The notes under the pieces were generated by a model. That model was not told the DNA's origin. It was given only the letters and a program-made list of their open reading frames with translations, and made no database searches. Of a stretch of 64,000 nucleotides of DNA, positions 1-12,772 are shown piece by piece (the first letter of the stretch is position 1; each line of letters starts with the position of its first letter). Made by a program: the position numbers and the translations under genes. This DNA is from Balanoglossus misakiensis (Eukaryota > Hemichordata): positions 12,648,001-12,712,000 of the forward strand of contig CM082579.2 of NCBI GenBank assembly GCA_040954595.2, in the 5' to 3' direction.

Positions 1-730
1 AATGGTTGTAGAACAAAACTGCATATTTTGTATATTTGTGACACTGGCAAACAAGAATAAACATTCATCAAAAAAAGTGATTGTTTCTTCTTGATTTCAA
101 ATGAGCTGAAAATGGATGCTTGTTTAACTATAAATTCTAAACACATAATTTTTTTTAAGTTAAAGTGTAACAGGTTTCATTTCTTGTTTCAGGCAAAGTA
201 TCCAATAAAATAAAATGGTAATTACTTTGGAAGAATCAGTCAGTCAGTTAGATGCTACCAGCATATGCTAACACATTTTGTTCTGTTATGTCCGATCCAA
301 AGGTGCTCAGATATCTATAGACAGCAACCAAGGCAGTATTGTGCGGTACATTTATATTGTGAATGCACTTCTTCCAGGGCTCGACATTAACTTTCTTGTT
401 ATTGTCAAGTCTGACTACCAGTATTCTAAAATGGTTGTCACTGGGGAAGATCTGATAGTCATACATAATGTATTTTTATAGCTTCTACATGACGAAAGTT
501 GAATGAATGTGTCAATGAAGTGATTTATTACATACTTTGCTGCCTGCATGATCTACCTAAATTATTTTGAAACTAAATTTGGTACTTTTGCATTTATCAG
601 TCAAAATTACTTTGTTAGCTGGCATTCAATAATTTTCATGGTAGTCAAGTGTGGCTACCACTTTTTGCACTTGGTGACGATTCATCAATATCTCAGAGAA
701 TTTTGAGCAATCATGTCGAAACGCCTAACT
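1..730. other. No gene recognised
   Basis: AT-rich sequence in which I see no exon, RNA gene or clear inverted repeat. The short open frames here lack splice context and recognisable motifs. Confidence 0.4.
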
Positions 731-734
731 TCGA

Positions 735-1920
735 GCAGCAGCCTCATATCATTGTGGCTTAGCCGCGATCAATAACACTCGGTCGAGCTTGAGATTGCAG
801 AGACTGCAGCCATGTCACCGTCGAAATGGAAAGCATGCAAGTACACCGTCTGTCAACAGCCCCAAAAGAAGAAAAACGGGGATTGACCAAGCCTGGAAAC
901 GGGAATACCCGTGGTTGGAAGAAACAACCATTTCCAAAGGTAGGTTTATACTTTCTTGACAAGTGCGAATTCGAATTTTTCGTAAATAGTGCGTCATGAC
1001 ACTAATATGTAATCCAACCAGTGTTTGTACCTACTTGCACCTACATGCACACCAAACCCACCACTCTGAACCAACCCCCTCAAACTGACAACTAAAAGGT
1101 AGTGTAGCAATCTTTAAAAAATGCATTGTTGATATTCTCATCTTTTCCAAGAACTGACCTATTCTGAAGGCACGCGACGTCTGCTAATCACCGGGTTCAA
1201 TGCCTATGGCATGAATCACACTGAACGAGCCCATCAGTCTCATTATAGAATTTAAAGTAAAGTAAAACCCTTTATTTCTCTCATTTTTACCCAATTGCTT
1301 AAAAAAAATGTTCCATGTCTGGGACTACTCGATTCCGCTGGACTTTTATTGCAGTCTTTAACCAGAGACATTCATTTCACAATGTCATAATAAGGCAATG
1401 GACCAGGCACAAGTCTTGATCGGAAGGAAATAAAAGTATGTGCACATTTATGTGTTAACATCTGGAAACGGCAGTGTTACCCTAAAGCAGATTCAGCAAC
1501 AACTCTACCAGAGCGACCCAAAACTCAAGGACCAAGGTGTTAGCTTAAACACCATATCAAGGTGGATGGTTGCCCCGAACAAAAGTTTCAAGGCTGCAGC
1601 GATGTACAGCCGCGAAATTGACAGCAAGATTGCGACAACCACTAATGATGCCACCTGTGCATTTTTATGCACAGGTGAAATTTGTAATAGAGTTCTCGGC
1701 GATAATTCTCCGAGTCGACTGTGCGACTGTCACACTGTCATGCAACAACATGAATAAGGTTTAAAGTGGGAGTTCCAGCTGTGTCTCGTTACATCCATGA
1801 TACACGTCATCTTTTAGGTTCTTCCCATGAGTCACCATAAACAAGACCTAAAGGACACCAAATTAACCATTGAAAAACTGGCAGAGAGGTTGCATACACA
1901 GCAGGAGAGAGTCCTAAAGT
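735..1920 (+). pseudogene. Broken exons of an unnamed invertebrate ORF family (possible integrase-like protein)
   Basis: An exon-like stretch ends at 939 in AAAG|GTAGGT and encodes a basic leader followed by the pattern AWKREYPWLEE, which resembles first exons of hAT/ZMYM-type invertebrate proteins. A second stretch (about 1463-1790) encodes a helix-turn-helix-like segment (SVTLKQIQQQL, then LNTISRWMVAPN) and then, after frame changes, FYAQVKFVIEFS, CNNMNKVKVG and VPAVSRYIH. I remember that order from a repeated family of uncharacterised marine-invertebrate proteins in which the equivalent of CNNMNK reads as an acidic DDKNK. The reading frame changes at least twice, and a TGA follows near 1919, so this is a relic. 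The replacement of the acidic pair by NN would by itself remove a candidate catalytic site. Family membership is recalled, not searched; the function is unknown. Confidence 0.45.
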
Positions 1921-2177
1921 GACAAGAACATTTAAATAAAGAAATTGATTGCGCTAGATCAACATCAGGCACTGTTGAAGGATTTCACTGTACTAGAGAA
2001 ATAATTCATGACCTTGCAGGAGACAAGGTGGTGTGGCATACACTTGGATATATTTGTAAAGTTGCATATACCGGCAGTGTTGGGCAAGTCTTCTAAATTG
2101 CATAATCAACAATGGCCACCGTACACCTTCTCTAAAATAAATATGGTGCTTTAACAATTTCAACTTGTCTGACATGG

Positions 2178-3267
2178 TAATATTATCACTCTCCCCGATC
2201 ACTATACATTGAAGTGCTCATTAATGTTCATATAGGGTCAAAGGTACTGAAAGTTTACTGAAGTGACCTATCAGATGCGTGCGCATATTAATGATTAGTC
2301 AGATGAGCTGAAGTCAACTGCAAGTGCCGCACGACGTTTTAATGTGTTTGTGCACTGTTTCTTCTCCGTCTTTCTGATCTGATTGCTGATATTCAGGAAA
2401 GCGTTTTTCATTGTTATTTTATTGTCTTTGATCAAACCCTCATTGTTAGCTGTCAATAACAAGCGAAGTTTTCACACACGGAGCAGCATCCGAACTTCTG
2501 TGACAATACACGTGTAGTAGTCTAGATCAACGTCATTGACATGGAGCAAAACTGTGTACGATCGATGTATACAAGATGAACGCATGTACAACGGAGGAGA
2601 CCCGGAAAAAGCTTGTACTTCATAAAATTCTGGTCGATATTTTACATTGGTTTATGTAGTTCGTCAATTGGGTTTATTCATTGCGATGTCGACATCATTG
2701 ACACTGCTTCGATCAGTACCTGGTTTGCATGGCTTAATGACCATTCCTTCCTTCCAAAAACATATCTGTGCAGTAAGCGCAGATGCCCTGTCCATGCTTC
2801 ATGGTACGGATTGGCGCACTTGTGTCTATATCGTCCACCCATGTTCCGATGTCCGACGCCTATCACCGCAAAGACTAACAAAATCAACGCCAAAAGTCCC
2901 CATTTTGCGGTATCACTACCTGATGTGATTCCTGGAGAAAGGTCTTCGTGCTTCGCTGGAGCCATGGCCACGCCGTGATTCACGACAGCCCCAAACCTCA
3001 AAACAACGGTGAAAATCCAATCGCAATGGTAAACTTGTTGCTTCGGGGTCAAAGAATCGATATGCCAGCAGGCAAGTTTTTTAGCCCACAGAATTTCGTT
3101 TTACAGAGTGAGAAACATGGGGTATATAAAATGACAAAGTACTTGTACACTATGAGCGTAATGGCTGCTTTCTGATTGGTCAAAAACTTGTCTGACCTCG
3201 AGGCGATTTTCATTATTAAATATTAATGAGCACTTCCATATATCGGGATCGGGGAGAGTGATTATTA
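2178..3267. mobile_element. Non-autonomous TIR element, about 1.1 kb
   Basis: The left end reads TAATATTATCACTCTCCCCG and the reverse complement of the right end reads TAATAATCACTCTCCCCG. The similarity continues inward for about 50 bp, through GAAGTGCTCATTAAT on the left. The outside sequences resemble each other in direct orientation (GCATAATCAACAATGGCCACC on the left; a close match on the right), so the element may lie inside or between copies of another repeat. A minus-strand open frame (2678-3052) with one hydrophobic segment (GLLALILLVFAVIGV) lies inside; I do not recognise it and there is no support that it is expressed. Confidence 0.6.
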
Positions 3268-3360
3268 GACAACTCTTTTAATTTGCATTATTCAAAATGG
3301 CCACCAAACACCTCCTGGATAATTTAACTTTTGGCCTACTTGTCCCATGATTATGTTTTA

Positions 3361-5955
3361 GTGGAGCGGCCAAACCCTAATTTTCATAGCGATTGTGCAT
3401 TTTGTGATAAAAGCACCAAACTTGGCTCAGATGTGTGTTAATGTGAACTAAACGAATTCAGATAGCGAGCCACTAAATATCTGTTGATGAGTTTCCATGG
3501 CAACCAATTTTTCAAAATGGCCACCAATACAGATAATTTCACCCACCAAATAACAACTGTAAACACCAAAATAAATTTAGATTACTATATTTGATACAAG
3601 GAACTGTGGAAAGAATGATTTGCAAAGATATTATGGTTACTAAACTACTTATAGGGGTAAGTAAGTTATCAAAACAAAATTTAAAGGCCTTTGTTCTCGG
3701 ATTAATATGTGCTCCTCTAGAAGTGAAACCATACTGTCTATGGTCAAACATTAGGCTAATTGCGATATTTAACTTGCAGTACGTAAATTACACATATGAA
3801 TCACAACAGTTTACCACCTTAGCTAATGATAATCATATTAACAGATCACCGATATATTCAAATTGCACACGGATGTGGGCTTAACTTACTCGTGACTGGT
3901 AAAATTTCCTTATCAACTGAGAGTCCACTGCCCGAAATAGACGTTGATCCAAACTGAGTCCGCGGTCGTCGCGTTTATTGGTCGACAGACATACACATAG
4001 GGCCTCAAAGGCAATGCAATCTAAATGGACGCCGGGTAACAAACCATGCGAAAATGTTGGCTTTGTTTCGACCACAATCACAACCGCAGCGTTGACAACG
4101 TTTTTTTCGGGGTGTTGATGTTTGTCAAAATGCCATAGGAAATTAAAGAAACTTAAGTCGAATTGCTGAAACGTTAATAATCGACCATATGTCTTGATAC
4201 TTTAGATCATGTATCAGTTCCACTCCAGCAATTTTGGCGACTGTTAACAGAGTTGACCAAAAGATAAATGGTGTCTATGATTCCAAACTCATAACAATTA
4301 CACCGGGGGACACAACATTATTTTATTTGTCGAGAATAGTGTTCATCATGCCATAAATATTGTCAAAAATGTGTGTTAATTATAGAAACCCAACTAAATA
4401 TACAAGCAGTTGGCCTTTAGATTGGTAAATGGAAAAACAGGTATTATTGCAATTTTCTGGGATTAGGTGGCCCAATGCTCCCAACAAGTCACTTGGAATG
4501 TACTTTCATTCTAATATCTCAATGTGTAAAGATCCGACTTTGCAAGAGATATTAGGAAAACTTCATTTCATTTAATAGCATGAAGTAAGCGAAATCTTAC
4601 TCTTTACAGAAAACTTGTGATCCTGAAGACTTTTGATGTTTTGAAGCTTATTTTCACTTTATCATTTTATTATTTGATTTTGGGGGTTCAAAAATACACA
4701 AAATAACATGTCAAAATAGAACTGCTGACTATCATCAAGGTGCGATTAAAATTATCGATAACATGAGCAATACAAAGCACTTCAAGCGACTTCATCAAAA
4801 CGCTTTCCGAGGACAAGTATTGGATGAAAAGTTTGAAACAGATTTTGATTTTGATTCCTAACATCTATCTATGTATATACAACCTAGACATAGTTAGTTT
4901 CTATAGTAACTTTAACAAACCAATCGACTGTCATGATACTGGCTTTCTGCCATCATTTTATGGGGAAGTGTTCTTTATTTGCATGAATCATTTGATGAAG
5001 ATAAAATAGAAAAGCTAGATTCTGCACTGATTCAAACTGGTCAGATCAATTTATAAGGTTGAGAAACAAGATGCCGTTTTTTCCTGGGTTGACTAAATTT
5101 GGAATTTTGTTCATGACAGATATTTTTATGGGGAAAATAACGAATCAACTGAGGTTTACTTGTTAAACTTTTATCACAAAATGCCAAAATGTTATGAAAA
5201 TGTTGTTTATGCCAGGTCACTATTATAATATATCTATGGTTATACAGTGTTTTAACTAAGTTTGTTGTAATCTGGGTTATTACCAAACTTGAATTTCTTT
5301 AGCGACTGAATCTCGATCCTGTATTTACCCCTTTAACTAGTTTAGTGATGATAAAAAATTTTGAAAATTACTCTTTGAGCAGTTTCTTGTTTCAAATTTT
5401 GTAATATGAATTTATTTTGGAGTTTTATAATTGTTATTTTGTGGGTGAGATTATCTGTATTGGCGGCCATTTTGAAAAAAATGAAAAAAATGGTTGCCAT
5501 GGAAACTCAAAAACAGATATTGTGGCTCGCTATCTGAATTTGTTTAGTACACATTAATGCACATCTGAGCCAAGTTTGGTGCTTGTATCACAAAATGCAC
5601 AATCGATTTGTTATGCCGCTATACTGTAGACGTTAAACTGTGTTTTATCCTTTATTCTATATTCATAACTATTTCGGTGACCACAAATACTTTGCAAATC
5701 ACCCTTTCTATAGTTTCTGGTTTCAAATATCATAATCTGAAAGTACCTTGGTGTTCTTTAGTCGTTATTTTGTAGGAAAGATTAATGTAGTGGCGGCCAT
5801 TTTGAAAAATGGTTGCCATGGCTACCCGTTAACAGATATTAAGTGGCTCGCTATCTGAATTTGCTTAGTACACAGTAACACACATCTGAGCCAAGTTCGG
5901 TGCTTTTATCACAAAATGCACAATCGCTATGAAAATTGGGGTTTGGCCGCTCCAC
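3361..5955. mobile_element. TA-flanked TIR element (GTGGAGCGG ends), 2.6 kb
   Basis: The left end GTGGAGCGGCCAAACCC is mirrored at the right end (GGGTTTGGCCGCTCCAC), and both are flanked by TA (3359-3360 and 5956-5957). The arms are long: the sequence from 3361 to about 3640 reappears inverted twice, at about 5400-5640 and 5700-5955, so the right arm is a tandem duplicate. The arms contain the line AATGGCCRCC and the stretch reading CTCAGATGTG. The internal 3650-5390 region holds no convincing coding sequence. TA duplication and simple TIRs suggest a Tc1/mariner-type non-autonomous element. A related element is at 57448-59086. Confidence 0.72.
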
Positions 5956-5961
5956 TATTAA

Positions 5962-5970
5962 TAGTCCGTG
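5962..5970 (+). mobile_element. Severed first 9 bp of a TAGTCC-family transposon end
   Basis: TAGTCCGTG lies directly against the left tip of the 7.4 kb element; the rest of this end resumes at 13414. Compare the intact end at 15378, TAGTCCGTGGGCTGG. The match on this side is short, so the call depends on the clear match on the other side. Confidence 0.45.
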
Positions 5971-5999
5971 CGCAAGTACGTTAAGGCCTGTCTCGGCGG

Positions 6000-7050
6000 A
6001 ATTTTCATGAATAATTCATAAGGGTAATGAATATTCATATTACGGTACGCGCATGCGTGGAATGCATGGAAGCCACATTGAGGATAGCGCTCGGAATATG
6101 TCTTGACGCATGATGACGCTCACGTCACACGTAAACTTCATAGAAATGAACAAAATCTACCGAATGAAAACACTTGAAAAACAGAAGAATCGTTTCGGGG
6201 GATGCCCTCTTTTACAAGGCCAACAACTTGGTTCGATTGCATCAATATCTGACGTTACTGTGATACGATGTTTAGGTAAGTTGAAACTCAATACGGACGC
6301 TGTGGTTTATGCAGTGATTGAATAGACCATGACCGTGCACAATATGACATCAAAATCGCCCATAACAGAAACAGAAAGTCTCATTTGGGTATCAAACTTC
6401 ACGAAAAATTGATTCTTAGGCCATGATAAAATGTATAGTATTTCCATTCTTGCAAATAAAAATGCTGAAGAAAACACGCCACTCCTTTTATGGTGACAAA
6501 ACAGGTCAGTATGTTTATTTACATAAGAAAGGTAAATCACAGTACAGGTCACTAGTTCATTGACAGAATTGACACATTGTTTTGTAAAAGACCAATAGTT
6601 ACAATTAATCATTCAGTTTTAAAAATTATGTACAAATCGATCCTGTATTTCATCAGAGAAAGGGTATTGAAATTGTTTTGTATAGGTTAATATATATTGC
6701 ATTCAACATAAGACATTCCCTTTTTCATTGAAATACTTGTCAACCCAATAATTATTAAGTAAAAACATGTTCAAAATGTTTAGTATGGATAGAAAAAAAT
6801 GACATATACTCTGAAATTGTTGCAATCAAACAACAGAGTAAACAGCGTGACCTGTATGTGAAATTTGGACAACGCCATATATTGCAGTTTATACAGAGAA
6901 TATTGTCTGTCTCTATGAAACATACTACGTAGTAGTCCATGCCACAAAGATGATCATACACTCTGATGTGTTTCACACAAGTCTATTTGTTGTTATTCAT
7001 AATCAATTCCCCAATGTTGCAGAAACTTTGCTGCCATTGTTTTTTGTTTG
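6000..7050. other. Left interior of the 7.4 kb element, no gene seen
   Basis: This is about 1 kb between the left TIR and the 3' end of the minus-strand gene. Short open frames on both strands lack motifs. It probably holds the 3' untranslated and subterminal sequence. Confidence 0.4.
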
Positions 7051-7059
7051 TAGATTCTG

Positions 7060-10000
7060 TTAAATAGGATTTTTCTTATAATCACCTAATGATGGGAGGT
7101 CACCATGATTTCGTATACAAAACTCTTTCTCCCAACCTTTGATGGCATATTTTGCAATATTAAATGCTTTCAATAATTTGGAGGTTATTCTCACTTTGGC
7201 ATCTTCATAACAATTTTTGATTTGCTTATTGGAGAGATTTTCTTTCAACTGACGTCTGTATTTACTGAACACTTGAACTTCACGTGTTCTTCCCAGAATA
7301 AATTCTAAATTCTTAACAGTATCTGAATCTTGAGATTTATTGGCAGGATGAGCAATAGTGTTGCTGTCACTACTACAATCCATCTGCATGTCCTTACTAA
7401 TATCAGTGTCTCTATTTACAGAGTGTGAATCATCATCACAAATACATGTAGGCACATCTGATGCCAGGTAGTCTTCTTGATGAAATTCTATGCAAACACC
7501 TTGAATATCAGTACTCTCCACAACACTATCTTCTTCACAGTCATACACAGGTTGGTCTTGTAATGGATCTGGTGCCTCTTCATTGTTTTCCTCTACAACA
7601 TTGTCTGATTAAATAAAAAAACAGTTAACATTTCAGTCATGAACAATTTGTCTATTAAGTCTAATTCGTTTAAATTTCTGCATTCATATCATTACACACT
7701 AAATGACTTTACATGTTGAATTTATTATGACTTGTTTACATTAAACATACAAATTAACTTTGCCTGTGATATAATTTGAGCACATTAACACAATTGCTGG
7801 ATTAAAATTGACCAACAAATTGAGTAAATACTAATTCTTGCTGACATGGTTTTCATGAAATTTTATGAGCCATATATGATATAAACAATTGTTTTATATG
7901 CAAAGTGAAACAGGCTTAGATGTATGTACTTTAAGCTTGCTCTTACCAGTACTTGAGTTATCTGTAATGTTGATCATACCAATTCTGTCTCCATTTTCAC
8001 CATACAACTTTATTTTCTTCAGAGGCCAGCTGAAGTCTTCAGCAACATCTTGGACCTTCTCAAGACATTTCTCCCAACATTCAGTGATGTAATTGCTCAC
8101 CTTACACATTGCAGTTGAGCGGAAGTGATGGAGTGGTGGCCCTTCCTGAACACAATAGTTGGTAGGTATCTGTATGAATACTTTCACCAACCAAACTCTC
8201 TCTTTCAGCTTTTCAATTTTGTCTTTGCAAGGTCAAAGGTTAGATGTCACTGAAAATGCATACATTATGTCATATTTACAAAAACGTTCTAGCGGAGCAC
8301 TTTCAGAGTCCTGCCAATTATTGCATGCTCTTGCTGGTGTACAATTTGACCCTTGACCTCAGCAAAATAATTTACTCAAAGGGCAGACGAGTTAAAAAGT
8401 GGTAGGTTATCATGAACAATCAACACATGAACATGGAAATGGCATGACGTGACTCAAGGATTTTAAGTTAAATGTATTTAATTCCACAGTTATCAAGAAT
8501 TATATCTTTGAGTCAAGGTCATGCTATTTTCTGATTTTCATCATACATGATTGTTCAGACTTAGCATACTGTTACAATCCACTTGCAGAAAATCAGTTTG
8601 TTTTTAAATGTATGTCTTTGTTGTCATTATACCATGTGTTTTTAAAGGCTACAGAAAGGGAAGGTCATTGTCTTTAAATATTATTTAGTTTTTTGGATGT
8701 GTGATAGGACATTACATTTTACACACAGCATGTTTAGTCCAAATAACTCAACTTTCTACATTGTCAAGTGAACAAGAGCCAATGTCAAGGGTAGTGACTT
8801 TCTCTTGCAGTATCCTAACTTAAAATAGTTGTACTGGTGAATTACAAAATATTTTCTCAATTGACATACCTTGTGAAAGGTTGGTTCTTCATGACTGTCA
8901 TGAAATTCCACTCCATTCGCAGTCTCCTTCCACCACACTCCCTCACCTGGTAGCATGAAATCTGCTATTCGTTCCAGGTGACTTTGGACAAGTGTTGGTC
9001 TCTGTTTCAGCATTTCCTTTCCTAACACTGTGTTGTGATTAGGGGGTAGTTCCTTGGCAAGCTTCTTAATTTCCCCTTCTTGTTTCTCCAGTGAATCACC
9101 ATCTGCATTCACCACGTCCTCTGCATGCAGTCTGACAATTGCATTGCCTATAATCCCACCAGGACGCTTTGATGATGTCATCTTGGTGATACGCTTGATT
9201 CGATTGAAAATACGTTCTTGGTTTTCAGCATTTGTTGATCTTAGGCTGACAATTCTCAGTTGTTCAGGGAGATGTACTGTAAGGTTATGAAAATACCTGC
9301 CATAAAAACGCCTGTGTGTCATGGTTTTTGGGGTACCGATAACTTGTTTGCACAGATATCCATGAAGGAATGCAAGATTGTAGCATCTCAGTACTTGTCT
9401 CGGATTTCTGTATTCATCATGTTGATATGCAATTTCTGTTAACTCCACCAATGTGTTAACTAGTTGGCCAAGCTCTGCATCCATCTTTCCATTGGTGATC
9501 TCACTGTCAATATACTGAGATAGAAGAATGGCAGCTTTTCTGGCATCTGATCCACGTATTTCGTCTTTGTTGTTGCATGCATGTTTGATAAATTCTTTCA
9601 TTTCTTTTTTTTCCTCTACATGTGATGGTAATTCTTCAAGTAGGTTGGTTATGTGGCCCTTGATATCATGGAGAGGCTCACACTTCAAAACTTCATATCT
9701 GTCACAGTTGATTTCCTTTAGTGGTACCTCCTGGTCTGAGTATAGCAAGGCAGGCACCCGCTTGACACCATGAAGAACATCCTTTAAATTCTCTTGCAGT
9801 GCAGGTTTTAACAGCCCATCGGTGTCTTCACCTCTTTCCTCCAATTCTTCTCTTAGCTCTTTCACAGACAGATTTGCAAATGGGTTTAGCTTTGACTTGT
9901 TTTTCTTCCAAACTGCACTATTTTTTGTGACAAGATTTCGCTTGTCTTCTAATGACAGGGACTTAATTTTGTAGCAGTAGGCAAGGTCATCATGTCTCCT

Positions 10001-11962
10001 AGAATCTGCACCACACAGGCACTGGTAGTTACCACCAATCTGATGGCCTTCTTCAAACTGTTGTGCTGGCCCATCACCATGAAAAAATCTATGGATGTCC
10101 TGGTACTGCATGCTTGTTGCTGTTGCCACAGGTTTTGTTGCTGCCTTTAGGTCTGCTACTCTTGGATCTGTGTAAGCTAGTTGATCTGCCTCATTGCTGT
10201 CAGATCTACCCATGATGTACAATTGGGGTTTTTCAACCAGACTCTGAACATCCATGTTTATACCATATGCCTCCCTATACTCTTCTCTGGTGAGATATAC
10301 CGCAGGATCATATATCCAACTGACCATAAATACAATGTGTGGATGATTAGCTACACTACTGTGGTCATGCCATACCTTAAAATGCCTTGTTGCTTCCAAC
10401 ATTTTAAGTCTTTCCCTCATCTCTTCCAAAGATAGACCATCTTGATACTCATGTATTTCTTTGAGAATGGGGACAATATCTTCTTCTAGTAGATCTTCAT
10501 AGTTTTCTGCTGTGTTTCTCAGCACTCCAGCATCTTCTTGTCGTTTTAGCTCTTCCTCCCTGATCTTTGATAATGCTATCTTTCTCCCATATACAGAGTA
10601 ACTTTCTTTCTTCAACTCATTGTCTTCATACTTTCTCACAGTAAACACTCTTGGGGCAATAAGTTCACCAATATCAATTTCACCTTCTAGTATTTTCTGT
10701 TTTAGTGTGTTTTGCAGTTTGTTTGCTGACGGAGTCTGGGGAAGGGGTATTTCTCCTCCAAAACCTCTCTTTTGTTTGCGACATACTCTTCTCTCATAAT
10801 CCCGTCCTTGAACTTTCTGATAAACATTAAATTTATCAACATCTATACCATGAGACACAGCATAATCCTTCAGTATTTGACCTGCATTTGCTGCAACTTT
10901 ATTTGGGTCGGATACAGCAGGAACTTTGTACTTTCTGCCCAGTTCACTCCAGTTTACCCTCTGACCTGCCTTATACTGTGATAATTCATTAATAACATCT
11001 TCTTTATTCCAGGTCCTTGATGTATGGAGTCCTACATGTTTGCGAGGTGTCCGTTTACCCATGGCTTCCATATCAAGTCGACGGTTTACCCTTTCCTTAG
11101 CTGCTGTCCGTGACTCATAACCCTTCACAAGTCGTTCTCGTTCATAACATGCAAACGAGTTACCGGTACCAATAACACCATATAAATCTGCATCATTCTC
11201 ACACTATTTTACTTCAACCTCTTTCTTTACTTTTCTTAATAGTGCTCTTCTCTGCTTTTTAGCTTGAGTTGGACTGATTTTTCTCTGTAGATCTACTTCC
11301 TTAACACTTGAAAGTGCAGTGCTCAATTCCATGTTATATGTCTTTACAAAGTAAGGATTACATCTTGAATAAAGTTGCTGAGCAGCTGTAATGCCATCTC
11401 TCTGTGTGTATTTTGCCTTCTTCTCACTAGCACAGTCAGCATCTGCTGAATTGTTGATCAATTCCACAAAAGGTGACCTTACACGCTTACGGTTGTACTT
11501 GTTGAGAATATGTACCGCAATATCAATGGTTTCACATGCATGACAGTTAACTGCTGTATGTACCTTCTGTCGAGATGGAGCCAAATTGTGCCAACTATCA
11601 TATGAGAAGTACTTCAAGAATGTCATCTTCTGACCATCACGATTATAATTTACCCAGTTTGATTTAACACTAAGGGTTTTCTCAAAGAAAGTTATCTTTC
11701 TTTGAAATAACGGAAAATTAACTAGCATGCTGTGGTTCGATTTCACCATACTGCAGTAGGTAGCATACCTGCTCTTCATGGTCAGATTTTGGGAAGGCAT
11801 CATTTTGGCGCCAATGTTAGCAGTGCAACCCATATCTTGTCCAATTGGTGATATTTCATCTCTTGTCTTGCTGATTTCTTTAGTGCTTCTTGCAGCGATT
11901 GTCATGAAATAGCTACAGAAACTCATACTGCTGCTGTGCTGGTCAAATAGTGAACATACCAA
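7060..11962 (-). CDS. Large transposon-encoded protein with SAP-like segment, one in-frame TAG
   Basis: I infer three exons. Exon A runs from about 11962 (first ATG in frame at 11926) to 8870 and ends CACAAG|GTATGT. Exon B is 8145-7947, with acceptor TTGTGTTCAG and donor CTG|GTAAGA. Exon C is 7604-7060, with acceptor TTTAATCAG, ending in a stop. The phases agree (0, then 1). Exon A is open throughout except for a single TAG at 11206-11204; the same frame continues on both sides, so about 250 codons precede the TAG and about 1,050 follow it. Visible features are a basic lysine-rich stretch just before the TAG, a long charged central region, a cysteine patch (CLCGADSRRHDDLAYC), a SAP-like helix pair (LSVKELREELEERGEDTDG), and an acidic, Ser/Asp-rich C-terminal exon. 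I recall similar uncharacterised proteins in marine invertebrates but no function. Its position alone between matched TIRs suggests a transposase or accessory protein. The long open frame indicates recent activity. The true start could lie in an upstream exon. Confidence 0.65.
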
Positions 11963-12350
11963 TGTATAGGCGAAAAAACCTCACAAAATTCACCATCGAG
12001 ATTTGTGTCAGGCAGTCAAAATTGGCGCCCAGATTATCCCAAAGTGCTTTGCGAATAGTCATGACGTCACGAGAAACGCTGGATTTTTGAGAAAATACTT
12101 GATTTTCTACAACTATTTTGAAAGAAATCTCTGACAGAAAATACGAGACTGGCACAACATGATTTAAATCTGTTCAAACTGCATTTATTTCGCATAAAAA
12201 CTGAGGGAAAGGGGGTCAAACTTACTTCATCGTGTATAAACTTACCAATTTCGTCAAGAAAATCCAGAATTAAGGAGAAAAAGTCGCAAAAAATCAACGT
12301 TTGTTCGAGATACGATAGTTGTTGACAAATTGTAAGAACAGCTGATTGAT
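11963..12350. other. Upstream region of the 7.4 kb element's gene
   Basis: No clear gene here. A donor-like ACATTG|GTATGT on the minus strand near 11962 leaves room for an upstream non-coding or short coding exon. Confidence 0.3.
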
Positions 12351-12772
12351 GCCGGTGTTGTGCCGAATTCGGCCCCATGCCGAATACGTCCCCGCGCATG
12401 CCTTGACAAACAAACCATGGCTTCTAAGGGATAAGATAGGCAGGTAAAGCTGCTGATTTCAGCCCCGTTGCCGATTAAGACCCCAACTAAAGTCATGTTA
12501 ACTATTGAAAGCTAAAAGTGATGGTTTCGGCCTAAATGGGTGAATATCTGCCCATGGCCCTGATTTGTTGGTGGAATGAAATTAAATCCTTGCGGTAATG
12601 CAATGTCCAAGTTTACAGTGCAGTACAATGTACATTCATGCACAGCCTTACATGCACGTTGGATGGCAAAACTTTCACACAAGAAAATGCAATATTTCAG
12701 ACACATGTTACTGATGACCCGAGCATGCGCGGGACGTATTCGGCATGGGGCCGAATTCGGCACAACACCGGC
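12351..12772. mobile_element. MITE with about 50-bp TIRs (GCCGGTGTTGTGCCG)
   Basis: The left end GCCGGTGTTGTGCCGAATTC continues through CCCCATGCCGAATACG. The same sequence appears inverted at the right end (ending CAACACCGGC at 12772), about 50 bp in all with one or two differences. The flanks both carry AT. The element is 422 bp, GC-rich at the ends, and has no credible gene. It sits upstream of the large minus-strand gene of the 7.4 kb element and so arrived after it. Confidence 0.75.

Noticed and set aside
2678-3052. A possible small membrane protein on the minus strand
   Set aside because: One hydrophobic run inside a non-autonomous TIR element, with overlapping open frames on the other strand and no homologue recognised.
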